Made by a program: the position numbers and the translations under genes
Shown: positions 37,345-47,688 of the stretch, piece by piece
How positions within the stretch are numbered: the first letter of the stretch is position 1
How the letters are laid out: every line of letters begins with the position of its first letter
Notes under the pieces: model-generated
Told to the model about the DNA's origin: nothing
Seen by the model: only the letters and a program-made list of their open reading frames with translations
Databases searched by the model: none
Origin: Cellulophaga algicola DSM 14237
GTDB lineage: Bacteria > Bacteroidota > Bacteroidia > Flavobacteriales > Flavobacteriaceae
Direction of reading: 5' to 3'
Length of the DNA: 64,000 bases
Assembly (NCBI RefSeq): GCF_000186265.1
Contig: NC_014934.1
Span: 4,402,001 to 4,466,000 of the forward strand

Positions 37345-38568
37345 ATGACTAAAAATAGAATACTACAAACAGGAACTTTAATCGCACTATTTTTAACCCT
37401 ATTTTCATGTACAGACTACACCCCAAAAGGTATGTTCACTGCCATTGATAATGATAACGTTATTGGTGTAGAGCAAATTATAGAGAAAGTTCCGTTAGAT
37501 AGCTTTACGTATAATGAGGAATACAATCCATTATTATACGCTATTGTCGCAGAATCTGATCGCGTGGCTAAATTTCTAATACCACGTAGCGATTTAAATT
37601 ATACAGATAGTGATAGTAACAATGCGTTAACTCTAGCCATAGGAAAATCAAAAAATGATATTGTTGAATTATTATTAGAAGCTGGTATGAATGCAAATTA
37701 TCAAAATTCTAATAATGATTACTTTGCGATTCATTATGCTGCCGACCAATCTAATATAAAAATAACAGAAGCGTTACTAAAACATGGCGCAAGTATAGAT
37801 GCTACAAACTCTGGCACAACTCCATTGCACATAGCAATTATGCATGAGGAAAATGAACAGGCTATCTTTTTAATAGAAAATGGAGCTAATATGGAACTAC
37901 CAACGATAAACGATTGGAATCTTCTTAAATTGAGTTTAGCAAATAACAATATAGAAATTACGAAATATCTTATTGAAAATCAAGGGTTTAAAATTACCAA
38001 TGAGGATTTTAAAACGGCTTGTGAAGATAGTAATATAGAAACAATTAAATATATCTTAGAAAATAAACTAGTGGACCAAATTACTATTGAAGCTATTTTT
38101 CCCTTTGTTTCAGATGTAGACATTTGTCAACTTTTACTGGATAATGGAGCTTCTATTAATCATATTAATATAGAGACAGGTCTTGCTGCTATACATATGG
38201 CATCTATTCATGGTAACCTTCCTTTGCTTAAACTATTGTATGATAATAAAGCAGACATTGAGTTAAAAGCGAAATTAGGCGCTTTAAAAAATTATTCTCC
38301 TCTTATGATAGCTGCCATTTATTCTGAAGATATGTTGGCTCTTGGTGAGACTTTAAAAGAGTTTGGTGGTAGCATCGTTTTAAATTCGACATTATCCGAA
38401 AACTTTGGTACTAGCCAAATCAAGACTCAGGAAAAAAGCCTTGCCATCACAGAACAACTTATTGCATGGGGAGCAAAAAAACAATATAGTACCAATGGAA
38501 AAACAGCTTTAAGTATTGCCACTGAATATGACAATACTCTAGTTGAAAAATATTTAGTTAAGGAATAA
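37345..38568 (+). CDS. Ankyrin-repeat lipoprotein
   Basis: This 407-residue protein has a lipoprotein signal with C22 (TLFSC). It then carries about eight to ten ankyrin-like repeats, best seen in NNALTLAIGKSKNDIVELLL, FAIHYAADQSNIKITEALLK, TTPLHIAIMHEENEQAIFLI and AAIHMASIHGNLPLLKLLYD. Ankyrin arrays bind proteins; here the array would face the periplasm or lie on the cell surface. I chose the ATG at 37345 rather than the TTG one codon earlier. It stands alone between AT-rich gaps. Confidence 0.88.
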   Translation: MTKNRILQTGTLIALFLTLFSCTDYTPKGMFTAIDNDNVIGVEQIIEKVPLDSFTYNEEYNPLLYAIVAESDRVAKFLIPRSDLNYTDSDSNNALTLAIGKSKNDIVELLLEAGMNANYQNSNNDYFAIHYAADQSNIKITEALLKHGASIDATNSGTTPLHIAIMHEENEQAIFLIENGANMELPTINDWNLLKLSLANNNIEITKYLIENQGFKITNEDFKTACEDSNIETIKYILENKLVDQITIEAIFPFVSDVDICQLLLDNGASINHINIETGLAAIHMASIHGNLPLLKLLYDNKADIELKAKLGALKNYSPLMIAAIYSEDMLALGETLKEFGGSIVLNSTLSENFGTSQIKTQEKSLAITEQLIAWGAKKQYSTNGKTALSIATEYDNTLVEKYLVKE

Positions 38569-39203
38569 ATAATAAAAGCATTTATTTTTAGAACTTGACT
38601 CCTCGATTCTGATTAGTAGTTGAAAAAAGAAGTGTTTTTTTACAACAGAATTTAAAGTTGCCAAATTTAGTATATGCTGCTATTTTTATTTTTATTTAGA
38701 AAAAAGTAAATTAGTTATCCTATACTTAAGAGCCCTCATGGTAAAAGTGGGTAAATGTTTACTATCATAGTTTGTATAAATTTTAGGAACGAAAGAAATA
38801 GTGAGATTTTAGTCTTAAATCTTCTGGAGTAGATATTTTACCTGTGTGCACCTATCCTACTCTAATAGATTTTATGCATAATAAATAACTCATTTTTCGT
38901 CCTAAAATAGCTAACAAACAAGTACATATATTTATTAGGTTAAAAAAAGTATCCATTTATAATCAACGTGAATACAATTATCAAGAAAATACAATACTAA
39001 AACGAGGGCATATAGTATGTATTAAGTTAAAAGACTGCATTCTATAGTAGAAAAATATATAATTTTATTCCAGAGCCAACCAAATTAGTTTAAATTTTAA
39101 GTGCTTTTTTATTAAAACTAAAAAATTTAACTTTAAATTACTGCTGAAAGTAATTTCTTACTTTTAATTGCGTTTAATTTAAGTATATCTTTAAAGGTCA
39201 GAC
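38569..39203. other. Intergenic, nothing recognised
   Basis: This 635-bp AT-rich gap lies before the large sensor kinase gene. I find no ORF above 40 codons with a sensible start, no strong hairpin and no match to the repeat families. Confidence 0.4.
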
Positions 39204-42200
39204 ATGTTGCCAAATTATTTTTTTAAAAATCTTCTATTTCTCAGTATTTTTATTTCCATTTGTAGGGTGCAAGCACAACATAATGAGCCTTTTACTTTTC
39301 ATCATATTAATGATGGAATATCAAACAGTTCGGCTACAGTTTTATTAGAAGACAGCTTTGGTTTTATGTGGATTGGAACGAGAAATGGCCTGAATAGGTA
39401 TGATGGAAAAGACATTGAAATATATAATACAACTTTAGATGGTAAAATAGGCCTTAGCCATGAATACATAGTCTCTTTATATGAGGATAATGAAAACTTG
39501 TTAATTGGCACAAACCATGGTCTAAGTCAGTATAACCGTAATTTAAATATCGTAACCCCTTACCCTTTTAAAAGTGAAGCAAAGAAGATTGAATCCTTAA
39601 GTTTTGAATCAATAACAAAAATAGATGGGGTGCTATGGTTGGGTACGGGTACGAACGGCTTATATAGGTATCAACCAGAAACGGGAGAATTAAAAAACTT
39701 TATACTACCTAATGACCATGTAAAAATTGAAAATAGAAGGATTAACAAAATTATAAAAGTTCATCCTTTAGATGATAAACGGATATTGGTTATTTCTACC
39801 TATAATATTTTTGTGTTAACTAAGGATTTTGAAATACTTAGTGAAATTAAGGCAACTGCAGAGATTGTTACTTCTTTATTATTGGAGACAAACAATTTTT
39901 TATTGGGTACCAGTAACGGAGAATTAATTGAATTGAACATAAATGCAAGTTCTGAACTACTTACCAAAAAAACAGAAGTAAGCCCAGGCTTTAGCATACG
40001 TTCTTTAGCAAGGAGTCATAATGATGAATTGTGGGTGGGTACTGAAAATAATGGCTTGTATATCTATACTGAAAATTTAGAGCGTTTACGACACATAGAA
40101 TACAATGATACGCGTCCAAATTCAATTTCCGGTAATTCCATTTGGGCGCTTTTATGTACCCGAAATGGTGTTATGTGGGTAGCTCCTTACAAAAGTGGCC
40201 TTAATTTTTATGACCCGGAATTCTATAAATTTAAACACATAAATTCTGACCCCTTTAATCCTGAATCTTTAAGTAATAAACTAATAAATTGTTTTAGTGA
40301 GGATACTAACGGAAATCTATGGATTGGAACTGATGGCGGTGGGTTAAATTATTGGAATAGAACTTTAGATACCTTTGAACATTATTCATTACGTGATAAG
40401 AACTTTGGTAGCGACGTGGTGCTATCCTTACTGCAAACAAAAAAAAATGAATTGTGGGTGGGTACATGGACAAACGGTATTACCATTTTTAATACGGAAA
40501 CTAAGAAATTTAAGGAATTAAATACCCAAAATTCATTTTTAAAATCAAATATAATAGTTGATCTTTTAAAGGATAAAAAAGGCAGAATCTGGGTTATCAA
40601 TTATTTTGCAGGGGTACAAGTATTTGATCCACAAACAAATAAAAATGAGAATATTAGTCTTATATCTGAATTGGAGGACAGGGAAATTAATTCAATGTAT
40701 CAAATATTCGAAGATAATACTGAAGCTATTTGGATTGGCACCCTAAATTCTGGTTTATTTAAGTTGACAGAAAATGATGGCACTTGGGAAAGAGTTCATT
40801 ATCATAGTAAAAAGTCATTAAGCAATGATTTCATCAATACCATTATCCAAGATAGTGATAATACCATTTGGGTAGGTACGCAAGGAGGTCTTAACAAATA
40901 TATACCTGAAAGTGATTCATTTGAAACTATCACAGAATTAGATGGACTTAAAAATGATGCTATTAAAGGGATTATAGATGATAAGAATAAACATTTATGG
41001 CTAAGTACAGAAGACGGTATTAGTAGGTATAATACCAGTACAGGAAAAACAATTAATTATGATGTGGGTGATGGGATCCAGTCTAAGGAATTTATAGCGA
41101 GTTCCTCTCTAATTACGAGTAAAGGCGAATATTTATTTGGTGGTATTAATGGGTTTAACATATTTACGGCCGATGCTGTTGAAAAACAAAAAGATAAACT
41201 TACTTTGTTTATTTCAGAGCTCAAAATATTTAATACTCCTGTAAAACCTAATGATGATTTTGGAGTTTTAAAGAAAGATATTAGTCTAGTAGATTCCCTA
41301 ACCTTTAACTACGATCAATCTGTAATTAACTTTGATTTTAAGGCTCTTACCTTTCGCCACCCTGAAAGTGTTAATTATGCTTTTTATCTAGATGGTTTTG
41401 AAAAAGACTGGAACTATGTTGGGAACAATCCTAGTGCAACGTATACAAACCTAAATCCAGGAGAATATATGTTGAAAATTAAATCGACCAATGCTGACGG
41501 AGTTTGGGTAGATAATGAATTGAATCTACATATTACCATTTCCCCTCCCTATTGGAAAACATGGTGGTTCCAGTTATTAATAGTAGCACTAGTTTTTCTT
41601 TTCTTCTATATTGCTTATCAAATTAAAATAAAAACTTTTAAAGAAAACCAACAAATGTTGGAGCAAAAAGTAGCGGAACGGACTAAAGAGTTGTTATTTC
41701 AAAAAGATAAACTTGTAGAAGCTGCAACTAATTTGGACTCAAAAAACAAGGAAATTCAACGCTTTACGTTTGCCGTTTCTCATGATTTAAAAAGCCCCTT
41801 AAATAATATTAAAGGAATTGCTGGTCTTATTCCATTAGAAATTAAATTGGAAGATTTTCCGGATATAAAAGAGTATTTAAGTTTGATAGATATTTCCTGT
41901 AATAATATGAGCGAATTGATTGCCGATATTACTGAAATTGCAAGATTAGGTAAAATTGAAAACAAAAATGAACTATTAGAAACCAATGAAATATTGAATT
42001 TAACACGGGATCTTATTAAGGTGAAGCTTAGTACGGAAAACATTGAACTTAATATTGCCCAGAATTTACCTGAAATATTTGGAGATCGCAAAAGGATCAT
42101 TCAAGTATTTGGTAACTTTCTAGATAATGCTATTAAATATATGGGGAATCAACCAAATCCTACAATCTCTGTAGATTTTGAGGACAACGGTGATACAAAT

Positions 42201-42449
42201 CGTTTTTTGATACGTGATAATGGATCAGGAATGAATGAGCGAGCTTTAAAAAGATTATTCACGCCTTTTGAACGTTTTCATGACAATGTAAAAGGAACTG
42301 GCCTAGGTCTTTATATGGTAAAACAAATTGTAACTTCTCATGGCGGAACCATAACAGCAACATCAGAAGGCAGTGGCAAAGGAACAACTTTTATCCTTAT
42401 TTTACCAAAGGCCAAAATTGCCGTACAAAGCGCTGAAAATATAAATTGA
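39204..42449 (+). CDS. Sensor histidine kinase with periplasmic propeller domain
   Basis: This 1081-residue protein has a signal peptide (residues 1-24, ending VQAQ), followed by about 12-14 two-component-propeller repeats (for example DSFGFMWIGTRNGLNRYDG, DNTIWVGTQGGLNKY). A Y_Y_Y-type beta-sandwich follows (about 690-775, YAFYLDGFEKDWNYVG), then one membrane helix (about 785-805), a coiled coil, a HisKA domain with the phospho-acceptor in FAVSHDLKSPLNN, and a HATPase domain with DNGSGMNE and GTGLGLYMVKQIV. It senses a periplasmic ligand and signals by phosphotransfer. Unlike the classic Bacteroides hybrid sensors it has no receiver or AraC domain, so a separate response regulator is needed; none is encoded nearby. 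Confidence 0.92.
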   Translation: MLPNYFFKNLLFLSIFISICRVQAQHNEPFTFHHINDGISNSSATVLLEDSFGFMWIGTRNGLNRYDGKDIEIYNTTLDGKIGLSHEYIVSLYEDNENLLIGTNHGLSQYNRNLNIVTPYPFKSEAKKIESLSFESITKIDGVLWLGTGTNGLYRYQPETGELKNFILPNDHVKIENRRINKIIKVHPLDDKRILVISTYNIFVLTKDFEILSEIKATAEIVTSLLLETNNFLLGTSNGELIELNINASSELLTKKTEVSPGFSIRSLARSHNDELWVGTENNGLYIYTENLERLRHIEYNDTRPNSISGNSIWALLCTRNGVMWVAPYKSGLNFYDPEFYKFKHINSDPFNPESLSNKLINCFSEDTNGNLWIGTDGGGLNYWNRTLDTFEHYSLRDKNFGSDVVLSLLQTKKNELWVGTWTNGITIFNTETKKFKELNTQNSFLKSNIIVDLLKDKKGRIWVINYFAGVQVFDPQTNKNENISLISELEDREINSMYQIFEDNTEAIWIGTLNSGLFKLTENDGTWERVHYHSKKSLSNDFINTIIQDSDNTIWVGTQGGLNKYIPESDSFETITELDGLKNDAIKGIIDDKNKHLWLSTEDGISRYNTSTGKTINYDVGDGIQSKEFIASSSLITSKGEYLFGGINGFNIFTADAVEKQKDKLTLFISELKIFNTPVKPNDDFGVLKKDISLVDSLTFNYDQSVINFDFKALTFRHPESVNYAFYLDGFEKDWNYVGNNPSATYTNLNPGEYMLKIKSTNADGVWVDNELNLHITISPPYWKTWWFQLLIVALVFLFFYIAYQIKIKTFKENQQMLEQKVAERTKELLFQKDKLVEAATNLDSKNKEIQRFTFAVSHDLKSPLNNIKGIAGLIPLEIKLEDFPDIKEYLSLIDISCNNMSELIADITEIARLGKIENKNELLETNEILNLTRDLIKVKLSTENIELNIAQNLPEIFGDRKRIIQVFGNFLDNAIKYMGNQPNPTISVDFEDNGDTNRFLIRDNGSGMNERALKRLFTPFERFHDNVKGTGLGLYMVKQIVTSHGGTITATSEGSGKGTTFILILPKAKIAVQSAENIN

Positions 42450-42586
42450 TTTTAATATTTCACCAATTTCAGTGTACACATAGATTAATGTTAAGGCACT
42501 AAAAAACTATTTAAATAGTTACAAAACAAGTAACTGGATAATAGAAGAGGTATCCTATTGATGCCTTATTTTTAATAGTTTACCTC

Positions 42587-43102
42587 ATGATTAGACCAAA
42601 ACAACAAGCCCCAGCATTAAACTTCAATTTAATAGAAGGTGGTACCTAGAATCTTGTAGCGCAAAGCCCTGAAAAGTTTACTATGCTAGTTTTTTACAGA
42701 GGTCTCCATTGCCCTGTTTGTAAAAACTATACGGAAGAATTACAAAAATTAAAATCTAAATATTTAGACTTAGGAGTAGAAATTATAACGGTGAGTATGG
42801 ACTCAGAAGCTCGTGCTAGAACCTCTAAAAAAGAATGGGATGTTGCAGATATACCATTGGGTTACGGTCTTATAGAAGCACAAGCCAAAACATGGGGTTT
42901 ATATTTATCTAAAGGAATAAAAGGTAAAGAACCAGATTTGTTTTCAGAACCTAGTTTATTTTTAATTCGCCCGAATAATGAGGTATATTATGTTGCTATT
43001 AATTCAGAACCTTTTGGTCGCCCACATTTACGCTCGTTTCTTAAATCGGTAGAATTTGTTATTACTGAAGATTATCCTTCTCGCGGAGAGGTTGCCTATT
43101 AA
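42587..43102 (+). pseudogene. Redoxin paralogue interrupted by an amber codon
   Basis: The reading frame from the ATG at 42587 encodes a close paralogue of the redoxin at 21169-21675, beginning MIRPKQQAPALNFNLIEGGT. Codon 21 is TAG (42647-42649) where the intact paralogue has tryptophan TGG. After the stop the frame continues undisturbed to 43102, with FYRGLHCPVCKNYTEEL, PFGRPHLRSF and the expected ending. An internal ATG at 42683 could start a protein lacking the first beta-strand and helix. A single transition explains the lesion, so it is a recent pseudogene or a read-through/short form. Confidence 0.8.
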
Positions 43103-43162
43103 TATAAAGGCAACACGCATATTTTACATAGGTTTCTTGATATAAGAATACCACTATTTTAC

Positions 43163-43196
43163 AACCCTCTTACTTTCGCTTTGCAATAAGAGGGTT
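43163..43196 (+). terminator. Hairpin terminator after the redoxin paralogue
   Basis: AACCCTCTTA (43163-43172) pairs with TAAGAGGGTT (43187-43196), 14-nt loop, followed by TATT. It lies 60 bp past the stop codon. Confidence 0.6.
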
Positions 43197-43312
43197 TATT
43201 CATTGTATCCTGATCGTTTCTAAAACAGTAGCCAAAGTTTTAAAAGGTAATTATTCCAATATAAATTACAGTTTGTAGTATGATCTTATTGACATACCTG
43301 ACAGGTTCAGAA

Positions 43313-43867
43313 TTAAACGGTTTTAGCTTCTATTTTCTCATACTTATAAATTTCCCATTCTTTATAAATAAAATTAAAATACTTCTTAGACTTTTTGGTA
43401 ACTCTAAATTCATACCGCTGCTTTAACAATGAAATAATTGTTTTTAAAGTGGCTACCTCAAAATCATGTCCCTTTGCTATCTCAAAGAGTCTTACTTTCT
43501 CATTTTCAAATTCGAAGATTAAAAAAATTCTTACATCATTTCGCAGGTTAGACTGTATATCATAGCTGTAAAAAGCTTGCAATTGATCCATCTTAAAATC
43601 GAAAGTTCCTCCTTTATCAAAATCTATGATAATCCTATCTGATTCAGTGATATTGATCGTAACATCTTTTAAACACAGTTTTTCATATAGATAACCAAAA
43701 ATCGCTAGAATACCCATACTCCCAAGAATACCAACAACTAAAACAGTTGGTAGTATACAGTAAATAATTAAAAAAATAAGATATATAAGAATTACTAAAG
43801 GAATGACTGCTAGATAATAGAAGCTAAAACTGGCAAGAGATTCAAACTTAAAAATTTTATCTTTCAT
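43313..43867 (-). CDS. Hypothetical membrane protein
   Basis: I do not recognise this protein of about 184 residues. Residues 10-60 form two close hydrophobic segments (YYLAVIPLVILIYLIFLIIY, TVLVVGILGSMGILAIFGYL). The rest is a cytoplasmic-looking beta-rich domain (DRIIIDFDKGGTFDFKMDQL) with a lysine-rich end, which resembles the general shape of PH-like membrane domains, though I cannot prove that. I chose the ATG at 43867 (MKDKIFKFES); the ATG at 43933 would overlap the upstream gene. It follows another small membrane-protein gene by 49 bp, so the two are probably co-transcribed. Confidence 0.65.
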   Translation of the reverse strand: MKDKIFKFESLASFSFYYLAVIPLVILIYLIFLIIYCILPTVLVVGILGSMGILAIFGYLYEKLCLKDVTINITESDRIIIDFDKGGTFDFKMDQLQAFYSYDIQSNLRNDVRIFLIFEFENEKVRLFEIAKGHDFEVATLKTIISLLKQRYEFRVTKKSKKYFNFIYKEWEIYKYEKIEAKTV

Positions 43868-43916
43868 GTAATTTATATGAATAATGGCATAATACTTTTT
43901 ACTATTACTACTTGAA

Positions 43917-44603
43917 TTAAATTTTGAGAGCAAGAATTACCTTGAATAAATACATGCATAGTATAAAAAAAGGCACTACTATAAGGACACTCATAAAGTA
44001 CTTTCTCTTTGCAATAACTTCTGATAGACTGTATCGATAATTAGCTTCTAAATTATAAGAACCTTTAAAAAATCTAAAAGTTCTTAGTGTATTTTTATCT
44101 ATCTTTTTTTTACTTTTTCCTTTTTTAGGATCATTTAATTCTTTGGGGTCTATATAAATTTTTATAGGTAAATGTTCCCAAGACTTTAAAGATACAGCCG
44201 CATAATTAGGAACTATAGCTATTGAACTTACGTGTATATATTTATCATATTCCTTAGTATAAAAAATAAAGTAATATTCTTGTAAACCACTTTTAGGACT
44301 AAATAACGAATGGAAAACAGAAGTTTTCATAGTTTCTGAAACCATCTCATCAATAACCAGCGTATACTCCTCTAAATTTTTAAGTTTTTTAGCAACCTGT
44401 GCGCTGTAATAATTTCTAACCACCAATAGTACATATAGAAAATAGATTAATCCTGGTAATATATAAACCAAAACTCCTTTTTTAAACATTGAATCATTTG
44501 AAAATAAAGACAAAATTACGGGTACTAGAACAGGTATTGCCAATAACAATGCTATTCCAAACCCCCATGCTACAACACTATTAGGCTTTTTATATCCTTT
44601 CAT
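43917..44603 (-). CDS. Hypothetical membrane protein
   Basis: I do not recognise this 228-residue protein. It has two hydrophobic segments near the N-terminus (WGFGIALLLAIPVLVPVILS and VYILPGLIYFLYVLLVV), a soluble middle domain (about residues 70-190) with YYFIFYTKEYDKYIHV and a lysine cluster KKGKSKKKIDK, and a final hydrophobic helix (about 203-225). The topology of two helices, a soluble domain and a last helix suggests a membrane sensor or scaffold. It is the first of two adjacent minus-strand genes of similar style. Confidence 0.65.
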   Translation of the reverse strand: MKGYKKPNSVVAWGFGIALLLAIPVLVPVILSLFSNDSMFKKGVLVYILPGLIYFLYVLLVVRNYYSAQVAKKLKNLEEYTLVIDEMVSETMKTSVFHSLFSPKSGLQEYYFIFYTKEYDKYIHVSSIAIVPNYAAVSLKSWEHLPIKIYIDPKELNDPKKGKSKKKIDKNTLRTFRFFKGSYNLEANYRYSLSEVIAKRKYFMSVLIVVPFFILCMYLFKVILALKI

Positions 44604-44769
44604 ATTATAATTATTACTTTTTTAAAAGTTTTAGAGCTATGAAATTACGCTTTAATCTAAATAAAGATACTTATGTACTCATTTTAGACAAACGTCGCAA
44701 AAGTCAGCATATTACAACTATATTTAATTAATTCTGTAGCGATAAATAATAGCCTAACTTTAAACACAA

Positions 44770-45267
44770 ATGAAAAAAATGAAAATAGTATTCTCTTTAT
44801 TTCTAATGACCATTGCTGTTCTTAGTGCTTGTAACACCAATAATTCTGTAACAATTAATGAAGAAGATGGATTCATTGCTATTGATGAAATGGCACGTAT
44901 AGTGAGTGTTATCTCCTCCGGAAAAGAAACCAATTACACTTTTAGTGTAGGGATTTCTAGTCCAGATACCGGGTGCAATCAATATGCAAATTGGTGGGAA
45001 GTAGTTACAGAAGATGGGGAACTTTTATATCGTAGAATTTTAGGGCACAGCCACGTTAATGAGCAACCATTTCATAGATCTGGAGGAACGATTAACATAT
45101 TGAGTGATCAAGTGGTTATTATTAGAGCTCATATGAATACCTCTGGTTATGGCACCAAAGCGTTTATTGGAACAGTTAATTCAGGGTTTAAAGAAACTAG
45201 CTTAGGTGATGATTTTGCGCAAAGCCTTGCTACCGTCAACCCTTTACCAGAAGAGTGCGCTTTTTAG
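44770..45267 (+). CDS. Hypothetical lipoprotein
   Basis: I do not recognise this 165-residue protein. It has a clear lipoprotein signal with C21 (VLSAC). The mature part looks beta-rich, with YTFSVGISSPDTGCNQYANW, GHSHVNEQPFHRSGG, and a second cysteine pair (in DTGCNQ and at the C-terminus, EECAF) that could form a disulfide. A periplasmic or surface location is expected. It is monocistronic and divergent from the membrane-protein pair on its left. Confidence 0.7.
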   Translation: MKKMKIVFSLFLMTIAVLSACNTNNSVTINEEDGFIAIDEMARIVSVISSGKETNYTFSVGISSPDTGCNQYANWWEVVTEDGELLYRRILGHSHVNEQPFHRSGGTINILSDQVVIIRAHMNTSGYGTKAFIGTVNSGFKETSLGDDFAQSLATVNPLPEECAF

Positions 45268-45501
45268 TGGTCAATATCAGGTATTCGTGATCACTCTGAA
45301 AACAGAACACAGTAGAAAGGCTCCATTAAAGGTCTAATTAGGGCATCATTTTCAATAATTACAATTACACAGGTAGCTAATTTGACATGATTACCAGTGC
45401 TTTTATTCATCACTAAGCCGCCCATTTATCATCCTTTTTGCGAAATACAAAAACTCTAAAATAAGTTGCATAACTTACTTCTGTAGGTGCCACTGTTCGT
45501 A

Positions 45502-47277
45502 TTAGTTAATTTTTATAGCTATTTCTTGTAGCCTGCCTAAATCTCTCTTTTTGTGCTCTTTTAGAAACATAACTTTGAAATCTTCGATGGCTTCTAAAAA
45601 TTCTTGCTTAGAATAATTATTATCGTACGGCGAAAAATAAAAATGGTATTCCTCATTATCTAAGTCTATTAAGGGTGCCATTAATCTATGAATCCCAGAG
45701 TTCATTTTTCTATTGACGAGTTCCTCATGGCTAAGCACCGCCCCTTCTGTGTTAAATACAGTATCCGTTTTTTTAATGGATTCCATATAAGGATACTTAG
45801 CTATGTTTTTTTTCTTGTGTCCTTTTTCTTTATCTGACATTTTATAATCTGCCAAAAGACGGTATTTTTTCATAGTTCCTGGTGGAAACACAGAGTCATA
45901 GAAATACCCTTGTATTAATCGTACCCTACCGTTATCTAACACCACCTGGTACCCTAAACTCTTGTCATTCAATAGTTCAATAAGTGCATCCGTTTTAGAT
46001 TGTATGTTATTGTAAGAAGGAGCATACGGGTTTTTATATACGTCTATATTAGGACTAATATATGCTTCTAATAAAGTTGTATCATTGGTATACACCAAAA
46101 TTGTCTTGTTATTTTTAAGGATATTATCTCGGTGCTGTTCATAGCTAGTCACTACTTCATTATAGGCTTCAACAGCTTCATTATGAGCTTCGATGATAGG
46201 ATCTTTTTTACGTAGCACTACGGTAAAAAACACGATGATACCTAAAAAAATAATTCCTCCGATAAACAGTGCTAAGGTGCTAAAGCCGCTACTCGTCTCA
46301 GAACCAATAGCATCCAATTCTGAAGCCCCTGAATTATTTAGTCCAGTTCCAAATGTATCTTCTAGGTGCTTATATTCTTCTGATTCAGGATCTTCTTCCT
46401 CCAGATCATCCTCATCAATACCGGGAAAAGCATTCTTGAGGAGAACTTTAGTTTCTTCCGTATACAAATTACCATTGAACCAAATTTCTAAACTTTCCCT
46501 ATGTAATCTAAAAAAAGAACTTGGGAAGCTAGTTATCTTATTATAACTAATATCTAAAAAGGTTAAGCTATGCAGCAATCCAATAGTGCTTGGTAATTCT
46601 TGAAGCTTATTTTCATCAACACTTAGCCAATCTAATCTCCTTAGCTCACCAATAGATTCCGGTAGGCATTTTAATTGACCATTCCCGAAATTGATTTTTT
46701 CCAATTGATGCAGCTTACCAAAATTTTCAGGTAAATACTCAAAGCAATTGTCCGCTGCCCATAGCTCCTTTAAATACCTCAAATTAGCGAAATTTTCTGG
46801 TAGGCTTTCTAGTTGATTACCATCTAAAGACAGCACTTCTAAGTACTTGATACGTGTAACCACTTCGGGTACCTGCTTTAATTTAAGATTAAAAATTCCC
46901 AAATCTTTTAGAGCATATAGCGTATCAATCCACTGTGGAAATTCCACTAAAGGATTAGCACCAAAATCAAATTCCTTTAGGTTTGTTAATGCCTTGAGAG
47001 TTTCAGGGATAATTTTGAACTGATTTTCTGAGAGCGAGAGTGTTTTCAGATACTTAAATTGAAGCAGTAGTTCTGGAACATTAGTAAAATTGTTACCGCG
47101 AAGATTTAAAACTTCTAAATATTTTAATTCTGTAATAAAGTCTGGTAGCTCTGTTAGCTGATTATTACTTAAATTAAGTTCTCTTAATTTAAGATTCTTC
47201 AGAATACTTTTCGGAACCTCTTTTAGGTTTTGATTGGATAAGTTTAGAAGATCTTTATGTTCCTTTTCGTAGGCCAT
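45502..47277 (-). CDS. Leucine-rich-repeat membrane protein
   Basis: This protein of about 591 residues has no signal peptide. Residues about 10-285 contain eleven or twelve LRRs of about 23 residues (LRELNLSNNQLTELPDFITE, LEVLSLDGNQLESLPENFAN, LTFLDISYNKITSFPSSF). An acidic linker (DEDDLEEEDPESEEYKH) and one membrane helix (about 332-355, STLALFIGGIIFLGIIVFFT) follow, then a C-terminal domain of about 235 residues of unknown type. The LRRs would bind a protein on the cytoplasmic side. The start MAYEKEHKD at 47277 is preferred; an ATG ten codons upstream (47307) is possible. It lies downstream of the WGR gene and a small gene on the same strand. The LRR remnant at 31980-32476 is similar in kind. 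Confidence 0.82.
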   Translation of the reverse strand: MAYEKEHKDLLNLSNQNLKEVPKSILKNLKLRELNLSNNQLTELPDFITELKYLEVLNLRGNNFTNVPELLLQFKYLKTLSLSENQFKIIPETLKALTNLKEFDFGANPLVEFPQWIDTLYALKDLGIFNLKLKQVPEVVTRIKYLEVLSLDGNQLESLPENFANLRYLKELWAADNCFEYLPENFGKLHQLEKINFGNGQLKCLPESIGELRRLDWLSVDENKLQELPSTIGLLHSLTFLDISYNKITSFPSSFFRLHRESLEIWFNGNLYTEETKVLLKNAFPGIDEDDLEEEDPESEEYKHLEDTFGTGLNNSGASELDAIGSETSSGFSTLALFIGGIIFLGIIVFFTVVLRKKDPIIEAHNEAVEAYNEVVTSYEQHRDNILKNNKTILVYTNDTTLLEAYISPNIDVYKNPYAPSYNNIQSKTDALIELLNDKSLGYQVVLDNGRVRLIQGYFYDSVFPPGTMKKYRLLADYKMSDKEKGHKKKNIAKYPYMESIKKTDTVFNTEGAVLSHEELVNRKMNSGIHRLMAPLIDLDNEEYHFYFSPYDNNYSKQEFLEAIEDFKVMFLKEHKKRDLGRLQEIAIKIN

Positions 47278-47392
47278 GCGTTGGGTAAATGCTATAGGAT
47301 ATAGCACGAAAATAAGGAATTAAATCTTAGTATTATGCTTAGATTTATACCTATCGAAAAGAAAGCGATGACCTATCACTCAAAAAAAAAAA

Positions 47393-47674
47393 TTACTTTT
47401 TAAATATAGAAAATAGCTTTTTTAAGAAGGTGTCTTTTGGTTTTGTTTCCATAGTACTTTCCACAACAACCTTTTCTTTTGCATAGGTGACAATGTGTTT
47501 TTCTATATAATTATGTTGTGCTAATATTTTTGCTACACGCTCTTTAAAGCCCCGGCCCTTCTCTTGATCTATCTGAAATATAAAATTAGCGTACCCGTCT
47601 ATTTCTGCCAGGACATTGGCTCCGCCATTCCATGTTTTGCCCTTAATTCCATCTTTTTCTATTTGATAAATCAA
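47393..47674 (-). CDS. Small hypothetical protein (93 aa)
   Basis: I do not recognise this protein. It has a compact N-terminal domain (MIYQIEKDGIKGKTWNGGAN through IEKHIVTYAKEK) and ends with an amphipathic basic helix (FLKKLFSIFKK) that could touch a membrane. It starts 14 bp after the WGR protein gene and is followed 115 bp later by the LRR protein gene, all on the minus strand, so an operon is likely. The start was fixed by the position of the preceding stop. Confidence 0.6.
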   Translation of the reverse strand: MIYQIEKDGIKGKTWNGGANVLAEIDGYANFIFQIDQEKGRGFKERVAKILAQHNYIEKHIVTYAKEKVVVESTMETKPKDTFLKKLFSIFKK

Positions 47675-47688
47675 AGCTCTAAAACGTT

